Notes under the pieces: generated by a model
Database searches by the model: none
What the model saw: only the letters and a program-made list of their open reading frames with translations
Told to the model about the DNA's origin: nothing
NCBI RefSeq assembly: GCF_030766935.1
Contig: NZ_JASERL010000005.1
Coordinates: 372,001-436,000, forward strand
Direction of reading: 5' to 3'
Origin: Streptomyces sp. KL109B
GTDB lineage: Bacteria > Actinomycetota > Actinomycetes > Streptomycetales > Streptomycetaceae
Length of the DNA stretch: 64,000 bases
Translations under genes and position numbers: made by a program
Shown here: positions 25,378 through 34,349 of the stretch, in pieces
Layout of the letters: the number at the start of each line of letters is the position of its first letter
Position numbering within the stretch: the stretch's first letter is position 1

Positions 25378-26433
25378 TCAGATGTCGGCCCGCAGCGGCT
25401 CTCCCACTTCATACATGTGGCGCAGCGCCTGGCGGTAGGAGTCTACGAGCCCGGTCTCCACGAAGGGGATGCCGAGTTCGCGGCAGTGCGCCTTCACCAT
25501 GGGCTGGGCGAGGCGCAGATGGGGTCGGGGCATGCTCGGGAACAGGTGGTGCTCGATCTGGTAGTTGAGGCCGCCGAGGAACCAGTCGGTCAGGGCGGCG
25601 CCCTTGATGTTGCGCGAGGTGAGGACCTGGCGTCGCAGGTGGCCCCACTTGTCGCCGTCCGGGTCGGGCATCTCCATGCCCTTGTGGTTGGGCGCGAAGG
25701 CCATGCCCAAGTGCAGCCCGAACAGGGCCTGGTGGAGCGCGGCGAAGACGAGCGCGTGGCCGAGCGGCATGGTGGTGAGGAGCAGCGTGACGTAACCGGC
25801 GACGTGCGCGACCAGGAGTGCGCCTTCCACGAGGCGTTCGCGGCCGCTCTGGCGGCGCAGGTCCTGGAATCCGTAGACCTTCAGGGCGAGGCCCTCGAGC
25901 AGGGTGAGCGGGAAGAAGAGCCAGGCCTGGTGGCGGGTGAGCCAGCCGCGGAACCCCGCGCGCGTGGCGGCCTGCTTGCTGGTGAAGACGAGGACGTCGG
26001 CGGCGACGTCGGGGTCCTTCTCGATGTGGTTCGGGTTGGCGTGGTGCCGGTTGTGCTTGTCGTTCCACCAGGCGTAGCTCATGCCGAGCAGCAGGTTGCC
26101 GTGGACCAGGCCGATCAGCCGGCTCGTCGAGCGGTTGCCGGTGATCTGGGCGTGGCCCGCGTCGTGCCCGATGAAGGCGGTGCGCGCGCACAGCACGGCG
26201 AGGAGGGGCGCGAGGGCGAGCACCCACCACGATCCGCCCATGAGGGCCATGCCGGTGACGACGGCGCCGAGGCAGAGGGCGTTGACCACGATGGTGCGCA
26301 CGTACCAGCCGGTGCGCCGCTCCAGGAGCCCCTGTCCCTTGACGGCGCGCAACAGCGGTGTGAACTCGCTGCCCGCTTCGGAGGAGACCGGCCTGGTGGC
26401 GGGTTCCGGCATCGCTGTGACGGCCGAGGACAT
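25378..26433 (-). CDS. Membrane fatty-acid desaturase
   Basis: This 351-aa integral membrane diiron desaturase has three histidine boxes: HDAGH (90-94), HNRHH (127-131) and QIEHH near residue 310. The QxxHH third box is typical of front-end-type desaturases, but no cytochrome b5 domain is fused. It inserts double bonds in acyl chains, most likely of membrane lipids, using ferredoxin-type electron donors encoded elsewhere. It is monocistronic. Confidence 0.93.
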   Translation of the reverse strand: MSSAVTAMPEPATRPVSSEAGSEFTPLLRAVKGQGLLERRTGWYVRTIVVNALCLGAVVTGMALMGGSWWVLALAPLLAVLCARTAFIGHDAGHAQITGNRSTSRLIGLVHGNLLLGMSYAWWNDKHNRHHANPNHIEKDPDVAADVLVFTSKQAATRAGFRGWLTRHQAWLFFPLTLLEGLALKVYGFQDLRRQSGRERLVEGALLVAHVAGYVTLLLTTMPLGHALVFAALHQALFGLHLGMAFAPNHKGMEMPDPDGDKWGHLRRQVLTSRNIKGAALTDWFLGGLNYQIEHHLFPSMPRPHLRLAQPMVKAHCRELGIPFVETGLVDSYRQALRHMYEVGEPLRADI

Positions 26434-26603
26434 GACGGTTCTCCGGTCTGTGATGGGTGAGGTCGATGCGGCGGGCTACGCGTCGGCCCGACCTCAATGA
26501 ACCTATGGATCACGGACCTTGATGGACCATGGCGCCACCACCCGAGTGCCGCCTGGGTTCACCCCACCTGGGACGGGGGGTAAGCCCCACCCTTAGGGGG
26601 CGA

Positions 26604-26617
26604 GTGATTCAGATCAC
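26604..26617. promoter_or_regulatory. Candidate Crp/FNR-family site
   Basis: GTGA-TTCAGA-TCAC is a perfect 4-bp-arm dyad with 6-base spacing, the classical Crp half-site geometry. It lies about 92 bases upstream of the proposed SNF2 helicase start and 171 bases from the divergent desaturase. Streptomyces has a Crp regulator with a related target. Based on motif shape only. Confidence 0.45.
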
Positions 26618-26708
26618 GACATATGGATGCGCGTCCGGCGGTTTCGGGGGTGTACCCTCGGCGCCTCCAGGGTGAGTAGTCAAGTTTGATGAATTCGAGG
26701 ACGTCGCC

Positions 26709-29591
26709 ATCACCGAGCACACCCACACCGCTCCGCCCACCCCCTCCGAAACCACCGAACTCGCGCGCTGCGGCGCCGTGTTCACCCCCGCCGACCCGGC
26801 GCGCGCGTCGACGGTCGCCTTCTGGCGGGCCGACGGCGGCGAGCCGCCGCTGCCGGGCGCGGGCAGCCGTACCGAACTGCGCCTGGCACTGCCGGGCGAC
26901 GGCGCCGTGGAGTCCGCGACGGTGCCCGCCGTGGCGCTGCCCGTACGTGCCGCGCTGCCGGTGCTCACCCGCGCGCGTACCACCGAGGGCGCCGACCGGA
27001 CGGCTGCCTTCTGGGGTGCGGCGGGTCTTCTGGCGCTCCAACTCGTCGCACGCGGGCTGCTGTTGCCTGGTGTGAGCGCCGAAGGGCACGACGCGTGGCG
27101 CGCCGGTCCCCTGCGGGCCGACGACCTCGACCGGGTCAGGGAGCTGGCCGCCGCGATGCCTCCCGAGGCGCACGCCGCGGCGCTGGACGACTCCGAACCG
27201 CCGCGCCTGCACGCGCCGGAACGGCTGCTGAGGGCGTTCCTCGACGCGGTGGCCGACGCCCTGCCGCGCTCCCCCGCCGCCGCGCTGGCCGCGGGCGGTT
27301 CCGCGTTCGCGGCGCGGGCGCCGCGGCGGGTGCCCGAGCTTCGCTCGTGGGCGGGGGACGTCGCGGCGGGGCACGACGCGGGCGTGCGGATCTCGCTGCG
27401 CGTGGAGGTACCGGGGCTCGACCGGGTCGCGGACGACGAGCCCCGGGTCCCGTTCCGCGCGGTGCTTCAACTGCACAGCGTCAGCGACCCCACGCTCGTC
27501 GCGGACGCGGCGGAGGTCTGGGCCGGTACGGGCGCCTCGGGGCGGGCCTTCGGAGACCGTGCCCGGATGGACGCGCTGTTGGCGCTGCGCCGCGCCACGC
27601 GCGCGTGGACGCCGCTCACGCCGCTGCTCTCCGCGAGCGCGCCGGACGCCGTCGAGCTGGCCGACGACGAGGTCACGGAGCTGCTGGGCGAGGGCGCGCG
27701 GGCGCTGTCCGCGGCCGGCGTGGAGGTGCACTGGCCCAAGGAGCTGGCCCGCAAGCTGACGGCCCGCGCGGTGATCGGCCCGCCGGAAGGCGAGGGCGAG
27801 GGGGAAGGGCCCGACGGGCTGTCGTCCGGGGCGCCGTCCTTCCTGTCGGCGGACGCGCTGCTGGCGTTCGACTGGCGGTTCGCCCTCGGCGACCAGGAGT
27901 TGAGCCGCGCGGAGCTGGACACGCTGGCCGAGGCGAACCGGCCCGTGGTGCGGCTGCGCGACCAGTGGGTGCTCATCGATCCCGCCGAGGCGCGGCGCGC
28001 CCGCACACACCAGGACCGCAAGGTCACGCCCGTCGACGCGCTGAGCGCCGTCCTGACGGGCTCGACGGAGGTCGAAGGCCGTCGGGTCGACGTCCGCCCG
28101 ACGGGCTGGCTCACGGCCCTCCGGGACCGCCTGGCCGACCCCGAGGGCATGGAGCCGGTCGGTCAACCGGCGGCGCTCGACGCCGACTTGCGCGACTACC
28201 AGGTGCGCGGCCTGAACTGGCTGGCCCGCATGACCTCGCTCGGCCTCGGCGCCTGCCTCGCCGACGACATGGGCCTGGGCAAGACCATCACCCTGATCGC
28301 GCTGCACCTGCACCGCCAGGGCTCTCCCGAGAGCGCGGGACCGACCCTGGTGGTCTGCCCGACGTCCCTCATGGGCAACTGGCAGCGCGAGATCGAGAGG
28401 TTCGCGCCGGGCACCCCGGTACGCCGCTTCCACGGCGGGCGCCGCTCCCTGGAGGGCCTGGCCGACGGCGAGTTCGTGCTCACCACGTACGGCACGATGC
28501 GCCTGGACGCCGCCCAACTCGGCTCGGTGACCTGGGGCATGCTCGTCGCCGACGAGGCGCAGCACGTGAAGAACCCGTACTCGGCGACGGCCAAGGAGCT
28601 GCGCACCATCGGCGCACGCGCGCGCGTAGCGCTCACCGGCACCCCGGTCGAGAACAACCTGTCCGAGCTGTGGGCCATCCTCGACTGGACGACGCCCGGC
28701 CTCCTGGGCCGCCTCGGCACGTTCCGTACGCGCTACGCCCACGCCGTCGAGGGCGGCAAGGACCCGGCCGCGGCGGAGCGGCTCGCGGGGCTCGTACGGC
28801 CCTTCTTGCTGCGCCGCCGCAAATCGGACCCCGGCATCGCCCCGGAGCTGCCGCCCAAGACCGAGACGGACCGCGCGGTGTCGCTCACCGCCGAACAGGC
28901 GGGCCTCTACGAAGCCGTGGTGCGGGAGACGCTCGCGGAGATCGCCGGGGCGGCCGGGTTCGAGCGGCGTGGTCTGATCGTCAAGCTCCTCACCGGACTC
29001 AAGCAGATCTGCAACCACCCGGCGCAGTACCTCAAGGAGGACAAGCCGCGCATCACCGGCCGCTCCGGGAAGCTGGAACTCCTCGACGAACTCCTGGACA
29101 CGATCCTCGCCGAGGACGCGAGCGCGCTGGTCTTCACCCAGTACGTGCAGATGGCCCGCCTCGTGGAGCGGCATCTGACGGCGCGCGGCGTCCCGACGAT
29201 GTTCCTCCACGGGGGCACCCCGGTCGCGGAGCGCGAGGCCATGGTGCGGCGCTTCCAGGAGGGCGAGGTACCGGTCTTCCTGCTGTCGCTGAAGGCCGCG
29301 GGCACGGGCCTCAACCTCACGCGCGCGGAGCACGTCGTGCACTACGACCGCTGGTGGAACCCGGCCGTGGAGGCGCAGGCCACCGACCGCGCGTACCGCA
29401 TCGGGCAGACCCGTCCCGTCCAGGTGCACCGGCTGATCGCCGAGGGCACGATCGAGGACCGCATCGCGGACATGCTGCTCCGTAAGCGCGAGTTGGCGGA
29501 CGCGGTGCTCGGCTCCGGAGAGGCCGCCCTCACGGAACTCAGCGACTCGGAACTGGCGGACCTGGTCGAACTGCGAGGGGGCACCCGATGA
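26709..29591 (+). CDS. SNF2/Rad54-type DEAD/DEAH helicase, probable ATC start
   Basis: This is a Swi2/Snf2 ATPase of about 960 aa with a bacterial N-terminal extension. Visible motifs are DDMGLGKTIT (Walker A), VADEAQHVKNP (Walker B/DEAQ), LTGTPVENNLSELW (III) and ATDRAYRIGQ (VI). The first ATG/GTG in this frame is GTG at 26778, with no ribosome site and inside apparently native sequence (ELARCGAVF). ATC at 26709 has GAGGA with 7-nt spacing and reads ITEHTHTAPP onward, so I place the start there. It could be a real ATC start or a mutated ATG. The stop overlaps the SWIM gene (ATGA), so they act together, probably in DNA or transcription remodelling. Confidence 0.88.
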   Translation: MTEHTHTAPPTPSETTELARCGAVFTPADPARASTVAFWRADGGEPPLPGAGSRTELRLALPGDGAVESATVPAVALPVRAALPVLTRARTTEGADRTAAFWGAAGLLALQLVARGLLLPGVSAEGHDAWRAGPLRADDLDRVRELAAAMPPEAHAAALDDSEPPRLHAPERLLRAFLDAVADALPRSPAAALAAGGSAFAARAPRRVPELRSWAGDVAAGHDAGVRISLRVEVPGLDRVADDEPRVPFRAVLQLHSVSDPTLVADAAEVWAGTGASGRAFGDRARMDALLALRRATRAWTPLTPLLSASAPDAVELADDEVTELLGEGARALSAAGVEVHWPKELARKLTARAVIGPPEGEGEGEGPDGLSSGAPSFLSADALLAFDWRFALGDQELSRAELDTLAEANRPVVRLRDQWVLIDPAEARRARTHQDRKVTPVDALSAVLTGSTEVEGRRVDVRPTGWLTALRDRLADPEGMEPVGQPAALDADLRDYQVRGLNWLARMTSLGLGACLADDMGLGKTITLIALHLHRQGSPESAGPTLVVCPTSLMGNWQREIERFAPGTPVRRFHGGRRSLEGLADGEFVLTTYGTMRLDAAQLGSVTWGMLVADEAQHVKNPYSATAKELRTIGARARVALTGTPVENNLSELWAILDWTTPGLLGRLGTFRTRYAHAVEGGKDPAAAERLAGLVRPFLLRRRKSDPGIAPELPPKTETDRAVSLTAEQAGLYEAVVRETLAEIAGAAGFERRGLIVKLLTGLKQICNHPAQYLKEDKPRITGRSGKLELLDELLDTILAEDASALVFTQYVQMARLVERHLTARGVPTMFLHGGTPVAEREAMVRRFQEGEVPVFLLSLKAAGTGLNLTRAEHVVHYDRWWNPAVEAQATDRAYRIGQTRPVQVHRLIAEGTIEDRIADMLLRKRELADAVLGSGEAALTELSDSELADLVELRGGTR

Positions 29592-30868
29592 ACCACCCGG
29601 ACGACGAGATGCGCACCTTCGCGGCGCTGCCGCCCGCGCGCGGGCGGGCCTTCGCCGAAACCTGGTGGGGGCAGGCCTGGTTGAAGGCCCTGGAGGACAC
29701 CGCGCTCGACCTCTCCCAACTGAAGGCGGGACGTCGCCTCGCGCGCGCGGGCGCGGTGGGCGCGGTGTCGGTCCTGCCGGGGCGGATCACAGCCGTGGTC
29801 GAGGACCGGGGCGGCGCGACGCACCGCTCGGACGTGCTGCTGCAGTGCTTCGACGAGGACGAGTGGGACCGCTTCCTGACGATGGCGGCCGAGCGGGCGG
29901 GGCACATCGCCGCGCTCCTGGACCGCGACATGCCGCCCCACCTGGTGGAGGACGCCTCCGCCGCCGGGGTCGAACTCCTGCCGGGGATCGGCGACTTGGA
30001 GCCGCGTTGCGACTGCGACGCCTGGGACCACTGCGCGCACACGGCGGCCTTGAGCTACCAGTTGGCGCGCCTCCTGGACCAGGATCCGTTCGTGCTGCTC
30101 CTGCTGCGCGGGCGCGGCGAGCGCGCGCTGCTGGACGAGCTTCAGGTGCGCAGCACCGTGTACGCCGAACCGGAGGCGCCCGGCGAGGACGACCAGGAGG
30201 CCGAGGGCGTGGACGCGGCCGAGGCGTACGCGTCGGCGTTCCTGCTGCCGCCGCTGCCGGGCCCGCCGCCGCTGCCCGAGGAGCCGGGCCTGCCGCCGTC
30301 GCTCGACACGGAGACGCCGCCGCCGGCGGGCACGGACGTCGCCGCGCTCGGCTTCCTCGGCGCGCGGGCGGCGGCAGAGGCGCACCGGCTGCTCGTGGAG
30401 GCGCTCACCCCGGGGCACGAACAGCGGCCCGCAGAACCGGAGTTGACCGTCGCACAGGACTCCGTACGGCTGGCCGCCGCGGCCCCCGACGAGCACGTCC
30501 GCGCCCGCCTCGCCGAGGCCGACGACCGCGGCCGGGAGGGCCTGGCGCTCGCCGTGCGTGCCTGGGAGTACGGGGGCGTCGCCGGGCTCGCCGTACTCGA
30601 CGAGGAGTGGACGCCCGACGCGGAGCGCGCGGCACGCGCGCGTGCGGCGCTCGAAGCGGCCTGGGACGGCGACGACCGCCCGGCGCTCAAGGCCGCGCGT
30701 GGCCGCTGGAACACCGCCGACGGGCAGGCCCAACTACGGCTCGGCCGCGACGGACGCTGGTGGCCCTACCGCAAGCAGCGCGGCCGTTGGGCCCCGGCCG
30801 GCCCCGCGACCTCCGACCCCGCGTCGGCGCTGGCCGGCGCCCTCGGAGCCGCCGACGAGGACGCGTAG
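29588..30868 (+). CDS. SWIM zinc-finger protein partner of SNF2 helicase
   Basis: This 426-aa protein has a SWIM-type zinc finger CDC-x4-DHCAH about 140-150 residues in, the CxCxnCxH ligand set. Before it is the conserved RGRAFAETWWGQAWLKALE N-terminus. The C-terminal half is Pro/Ala/Glu-rich and ends with a second conserved-looking segment. The start overlaps the SNF2 stop. SNF2-SWIM pairs are widespread in actinobacteria; the SWIM protein probably recruits the helicase to DNA or protein. Confidence 0.9.
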   Translation: MNHPDDEMRTFAALPPARGRAFAETWWGQAWLKALEDTALDLSQLKAGRRLARAGAVGAVSVLPGRITAVVEDRGGATHRSDVLLQCFDEDEWDRFLTMAAERAGHIAALLDRDMPPHLVEDASAAGVELLPGIGDLEPRCDCDAWDHCAHTAALSYQLARLLDQDPFVLLLLRGRGERALLDELQVRSTVYAEPEAPGEDDQEAEGVDAAEAYASAFLLPPLPGPPPLPEEPGLPPSLDTETPPPAGTDVAALGFLGARAAAEAHRLLVEALTPGHEQRPAEPELTVAQDSVRLAAAAPDEHVRARLAEADDRGREGLALAVRAWEYGGVAGLAVLDEEWTPDAERAARARAALEAAWDGDDRPALKAARGRWNTADGQAQLRLGRDGRWWPYRKQRGRWAPAGPATSDPASALAGALGAADEDA

Positions 30869-30883
30869 CCGCCGACGAAGGGG

Positions 30884-30927
30884 CCCCGCGCGGGACGTCC
30901 GCCACCGTGAACGTCCCGCGCGGGCCC
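30884..30927. terminator. Bidirectional hairpin between convergent genes
   Basis: CCCGCGCGGGACGT (30885-30898) pairs perfectly with 30911-30924 over 14 bp around a 12-base loop. Extra C/G pairs extend it with a bulge. It lies between the convergent stops of the SWIM and acyl-CoA dehydrogenase genes. No strong U-run follows, as is usual in Streptomyces. Confidence 0.75.
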
Positions 30928-30970
30928 ATGGTCGGCTACCGATCCGCGGTCACCGGCTGATCCCTCGTCA

Positions 30971-32197
30971 CTAGCGGATCGGCATGCCCGAGAGGGTACG
31001 GGCGATGACCAGGCGCTGGATCTCGCTCGTGCCTTCGAAGATCGTGTAGATCGCGGCGTCGCGGTGCATGCGCTCCACGGGGTACTCGCGCGTGAAGCCG
31101 TTGCCGCCGAGGATCTGGACGGCCTGGGCGGAGACCTTCTTGGCGGTCTCGCTCGCGAACAGCTTGGACATGGAGCCCTCGGCGTTCTCGAACTTCTTGC
31201 CCGTGGACGCCATCCAGGAGGCACGCCACACCAGGAGGCGCGCGGCGTCGATCTGGGTGCGCATGTCGGCGAGTTGGAAGGCCACGCCCTGGTTGTCGAT
31301 GATCGGGCGGCCGAACTGCTCGCGCGTCTTCGCGTACTCCAGCGCCTCCTCGTAGGCGGCGCGGGCGGTGCCGACGGCCATGGCGCCGACGGCGGGACGG
31401 GAGGCCTCGAAGGTGGCCATCGCGGCGTTCTTCACGCGCTCGCCGCCCTTCTTGGCCTTCTCACGCGCGCGGGCGAGGCGCTCGTCGAGCTTCTCCTTGC
31501 CGCCCAGCAGGCAGGAGCCGGGCACCCGGACGTTCTCCAGGACGACCTCTGCGGTGTGCGAGGCGCGGATGCCGTGCTTCTTGAACTTCTGGCCCTGGGA
31601 CAGGCCCGGCGTGTTCGGCGGCACGATGAAGGAGGCGTGCCCCTTGGAGCCAAGCTCCGAGTCCACAGAGGCGACCACTACGTGGACGTTGGCGATGCCG
31701 CCGTTCGTCGCCCACGTCTTGGTGCCGTTCAGGACCCACTCGTCCTTCGCCTCGTCGTAGACGGCGCGCGTGCGCATGGAGGCGACGTCGGATCCGGCGT
31801 CCGGCTCGGACGAGCAGAAGGCGGCCACCTTCACGTCGTTCACGTCGCCGTACATCTGCGGTATCCAAGTGCCGATCTGCTCCTCGGTACCGTTGGCGAG
31901 GACGCCGACGGCGGCGAGGCCCGTACCGACGATGGACAGGCCGATGCCCGCGTCGCCCCAGAACAGCTCCTCCATGGCCATCGGGATGCCGAGGCCCGAG
32001 GGGTCGAAGAACTGCTGCGCGTAGAAGTCCAGGGAGTAGATTCCGAGCTTGGCCGCTTCCTGGATGACCGGCCAGGGGGTCTCCTCGCGCTCGTCCCACT
32101 CGGCGGCCGCGGGGCGGATCACATCGGCGGCGAAGCCGTGCAGCCAGTCCCGCACTTCCTTCTGCTCGTCGTTGAGGTCCATCGTGAACTCGGCCAT
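30971..32197 (-). CDS. Acyl-CoA dehydrogenase
   Basis: This 408-aa flavoprotein has the standard AAFCSSEPDAGSD and WVLNGTKTWATNG segments, TREQFGRPI and the C-terminal ILGGNGFTREYPVERMHRD. It contains a Lys/Arg-rich insertion (about 232-255, DERLARAREKAKKGGERVKN). It should catalyse the FAD-dependent alpha,beta-dehydrogenation step of fatty-acid or related acyl-CoA breakdown. GGAGGGG precedes the ATG. A TetR gene is divergent across 162 bases with two dyads, suggesting local repression. Confidence 0.92.
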   Translation of the reverse strand: MAEFTMDLNDEQKEVRDWLHGFAADVIRPAAAEWDEREETPWPVIQEAAKLGIYSLDFYAQQFFDPSGLGIPMAMEELFWGDAGIGLSIVGTGLAAVGVLANGTEEQIGTWIPQMYGDVNDVKVAAFCSSEPDAGSDVASMRTRAVYDEAKDEWVLNGTKTWATNGGIANVHVVVASVDSELGSKGHASFIVPPNTPGLSQGQKFKKHGIRASHTAEVVLENVRVPGSCLLGGKEKLDERLARAREKAKKGGERVKNAAMATFEASRPAVGAMAVGTARAAYEEALEYAKTREQFGRPIIDNQGVAFQLADMRTQIDAARLLVWRASWMASTGKKFENAEGSMSKLFASETAKKVSAQAVQILGGNGFTREYPVERMHRDAAIYTIFEGTSEIQRLVIARTLSGMPIR

Positions 32198-32224
32198 AAC
32201 CCCTCCAGGGCGCGCAATGCATAT

Positions 32225-32261
32225 GTTACTTGAGGTAACCCGAGTCTGTTACTCACGAGTA
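32225..32261. promoter_or_regulatory. Two adjacent operator-like dyads for the TetR regulator
   Basis: GTTAC-TTGAG-GTAAC (32225-32239) and TACTC-AC-GAGTA (32250-32261) are perfect inverted repeats. They sit 28 bases upstream of the acyl-CoA dehydrogenase start and about 100 bases from the divergent TetR start. Both share a TTACT/AGTAA-like core. They are strong candidates for autoregulatory TetR binding. Confidence 0.65.
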
Positions 32262-32359
32262 GCCCATGTCAACCTCCGAGTACGCGTTCGATACCGGACG
32301 GCCGTCGGGTGTTACCTTTCGCGTGCGTCAGGCAAATCGCAGGGGCGGGGAGAGAGCTC

Positions 32360-33013
32360 ATGGAGACCACACAGCGGACCGATCAGCGAGCGGACCAGCA
32401 GTCCGCCGCCGAGCGTCGGCGGCGCGAGCTGCTGGAGGCCGCGGACCGCGTGGTGCTCCGGGACGGCCCCGGCGCCTCGATGAACGCGATCGCGGCGGAG
32501 GCCGGGATCACCAAGCCGATCCTGTACCGGCACTTCGGCGACAAGGGCGGCCTGTACGCCGCGCTCGCCACGCGCCACACGGACGCGCTGCTCGCCTCGC
32601 TGCGGGCCGCCCTGGACGCGCCGGCGGAGCGCCGCGAGCGCGTGGAGGCGACGCTCGACACCTACCTCGCGGCGATCGAGGCTCGTCCTCAGGTCTACCG
32701 CTTCCTCATGCATCCGTCGGACGGCGCCCCCGCCGATTCCGGGTTCGACGTCGGGCGGCACTCGGCGCCGCTGCTGCGGCGGATGGGCGAGGAGCTGGCC
32801 GAGGTCATCGAGGAGCGCGTGGACCTCGGGCCCCGCAGCCAGCAGCTCGCGCGCGTGTGGGGGCACGGGATCGTCGGCATGATGCACGCCGCCGGTGACT
32901 GGTGGCTCGGTGAACGGCCGTGCAACCGCGCCGAGTTGGTACGCGGCCTCGCCGATCTCCTGTGGGGTCGACTCGCCGCCGCGGGCGACAAGGTCGGCGG
33001 CCCCGGCTTCTGA
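32360..33013 (+). CDS. TetR-family transcriptional regulator
   Basis: This is a 217-aa TetR repressor. The N-terminal HTH spans about 20-65 (RRRELLEAADRVVLRDGPGAS ... ITKPILYRHFGDKGGLY). A helical ligand domain of about 140 residues follows. It is divergent from the acyl-CoA dehydrogenase and so probably represses it and itself, releasing on an acyl-CoA or fatty-acid ligand (inference). GGGGAGAG lies upstream of the ATG. Confidence 0.93.
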   Translation: METTQRTDQRADQQSAAERRRRELLEAADRVVLRDGPGASMNAIAAEAGITKPILYRHFGDKGGLYAALATRHTDALLASLRAALDAPAERRERVEATLDTYLAAIEARPQVYRFLMHPSDGAPADSGFDVGRHSAPLLRRMGEELAEVIEERVDLGPRSQQLARVWGHGIVGMMHAAGDWWLGERPCNRAELVRGLADLLWGRLAAAGDKVGGPGF

Positions 33014-33670
33014 ACCGGGCTCCGGGCCGCCTCCGATCGCGCGGCACCGGAGTCTTTTGAGCTGTGCCGTGGCCGGCGCCCGCGGTGATGTGTGCGCCGC
33101 ACCGGGCCCCTTTGAGCCGTGCCGGGGTCGGCGCCTGTCGCCATGAGCACGCCGCACCGTGCGCCGCCTTGCCCACCCTGCCGCCCAAGGCGGCAGATTG
33201 CCCAAGGCGGGTGGGGCCGGCCGCCCGGGCGGGGAGCCGGGGGTGGCGGCGGATCGCCCAAAGCGAGTAGCGGCGACCGTCGGGGCGGGGAGCCGGGGGT
33301 GGCGGCGGATCGCCCAAAGCGAGTGGCGCCGACCGCCGGGGCGGGGAGCCGGGGTTGGCGGCGGATCGCCCAAGGCGGATGGCGGCCCGCCGCCACGGGT
33401 GGGGAGCCGTAGAGCGGCGGATTGCCCCGGGTGGAGCGACGCCCCCCGTTGACCGCAGCCGCGGTCGGCCGCCGGGAGCGGCACCCCGTGAGGCCTACGC
33501 CCCCGGAGGGGGCGGGAGGGTGGGAGATAGGCGGGAAGCTCCGGACATACGGGAGGCTCCGGATATAGGCGGGAGGACGGGAAGCGGCCGAGGCCCCGAC
33601 GCCCCGTACACACCTCGCTCAGCCCATCGCCGCCCTCACCTCGCTCAGCCCGCCGTCACCCTCACCTCGC
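33014..33670. other. 657-base non-coding stretch rich in repeats
   Basis: No convincing gene lies between the TetR stop and the peptide deformylase stop. Open frames cross the repeats, but the 56-bp period is not a multiple of three and no ribosome site was seen. The stretch holds the 56-bp tandem repeat. Downstream, near 33628-33680, two direct copies of a cctcgctcagcccgccgtca element run up to the deformylase stop. Confidence 0.75.
33194..33440. repeat. 56-bp tandem repeat, four copies plus a partial
   Basis: Copies start at 33194, 33250, 33306 and 33362, with a partial copy from 33418. Copies 2 and 3 are nearly identical; 1 and 4 diverge. The conserved parts are cggatcgcccaaagcgagt and cggggcggggagccgg. 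There are no unique spacers between copies, so this is not a CRISPR array. It looks like a minisatellite. Confidence 0.92.
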
Positions 33671-34222
33671 TCAGCCCGCCGTCACCCTCGCCCACGGCGC
33701 CCGCGCCGCCTGCCGCAGCACCCTCCGGCGGCGCCAACCGCTGACCCGCTCCGTGTACGTACGCCCCTCCAAGTGGTCGCACTCGTGCTGGAGGCAGCGC
33801 GCGAACCAGCCCGTTCCGTGGATCACTACGGGCTCGCCGTTGACGTCGACCCCCTCCACGCGCGCGTGGTCGAAGCGGGGCGTGCCCGCTTCCAGGCCAG
33901 GGAGGGAGAGGCAGCCCTCGGGGCCGCGGATCACCTCGCCGTCGGCCTCGACCAGGCGTGGGTTCACGACGTGGCCGACGTGGCGCACATCGTCGTCGTC
34001 CTCGCAGTCGAAGACGAACACCCGCAGACCCTCGCCGACCTGATTGGCGGCGAGGCCCACGCCCTGGGCCGCGTACATCGTGGCGAACATGTCCTCGACG
34101 AGACGCGCGAGGCCGGGGCCGAAGTCCGTGACCTGCGCGCAGGGTTGGTGCAGCACGGGTTCACCGAGCAGGGTCAGGGGTCGTACGCGCCCTGAGGCGC
34201 CCGGGATCGAGCCGTGTCGCAT
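33671..34222 (-). CDS. def: Peptide deformylase
   Basis: This is a 183-aa metalloenzyme that removes the N-formyl group from nascent proteins. All three family motifs are visible: GVGLAANQ (54-61), EGCLS with metal ligand Cys104, and QHECDH with His146, Glu147 and His150. It has a basic C-terminal tail. The ATG at 34222 has only a weak ribosome site. This is probably one of several deformylases, since Streptomyces usually carry paralogues and no fmt gene is adjacent here. Confidence 0.95.
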   Translation of the reverse strand: MRHGSIPGASGRVRPLTLLGEPVLHQPCAQVTDFGPGLARLVEDMFATMYAAQGVGLAANQVGEGLRVFVFDCEDDDDVRHVGHVVNPRLVEADGEVIRGPEGCLSLPGLEAGTPRFDHARVEGVDVNGEPVVIHGTGWFARCLQHECDHLEGRTYTERVSGWRRRRVLRQAARAPWARVTAG

Positions 34223-34349
34223 GCCGGCAAGGGTACGTTGACGGGCAGCCGGAGCCGCGGTTCGGGCTTGTCGGAGGATCTCGATAGGCTGAGCCCATAA
34301 ACGATGCCGGGGGCAGGCGCGGCGCCGTACGCAAGGAGGACCCAGGAAG

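Noticed and set aside
26686..27075. ATG-started frame at the beginning of the SNF2 gene (MNSRTSPSPS...)
   Set aside because: It is in another frame from the helicase, very Pro/Ser/Arg-rich, and explained as a shadow; the helicase frame with the ATC start fits the ribosome site better.
30971..32197. Second prolyl-carrier dehydrogenase
   Set aside because: It lacks the AHQFACA and WERACLF segments and carries ordinary acyl-CoA dehydrogenase motifs, with a TetR regulator divergent.
33194..33440. CRISPR array
   Set aside because: The copies are directly adjacent with no unique spacers, and no cas gene is in the window.
33119..33744. Small genes within the repeat region downstream of the TetR gene
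   Set aside because: The frames are broken by a period not divisible by three, encode low-complexity Arg/Gly/Ala, and have no ribosome sites.
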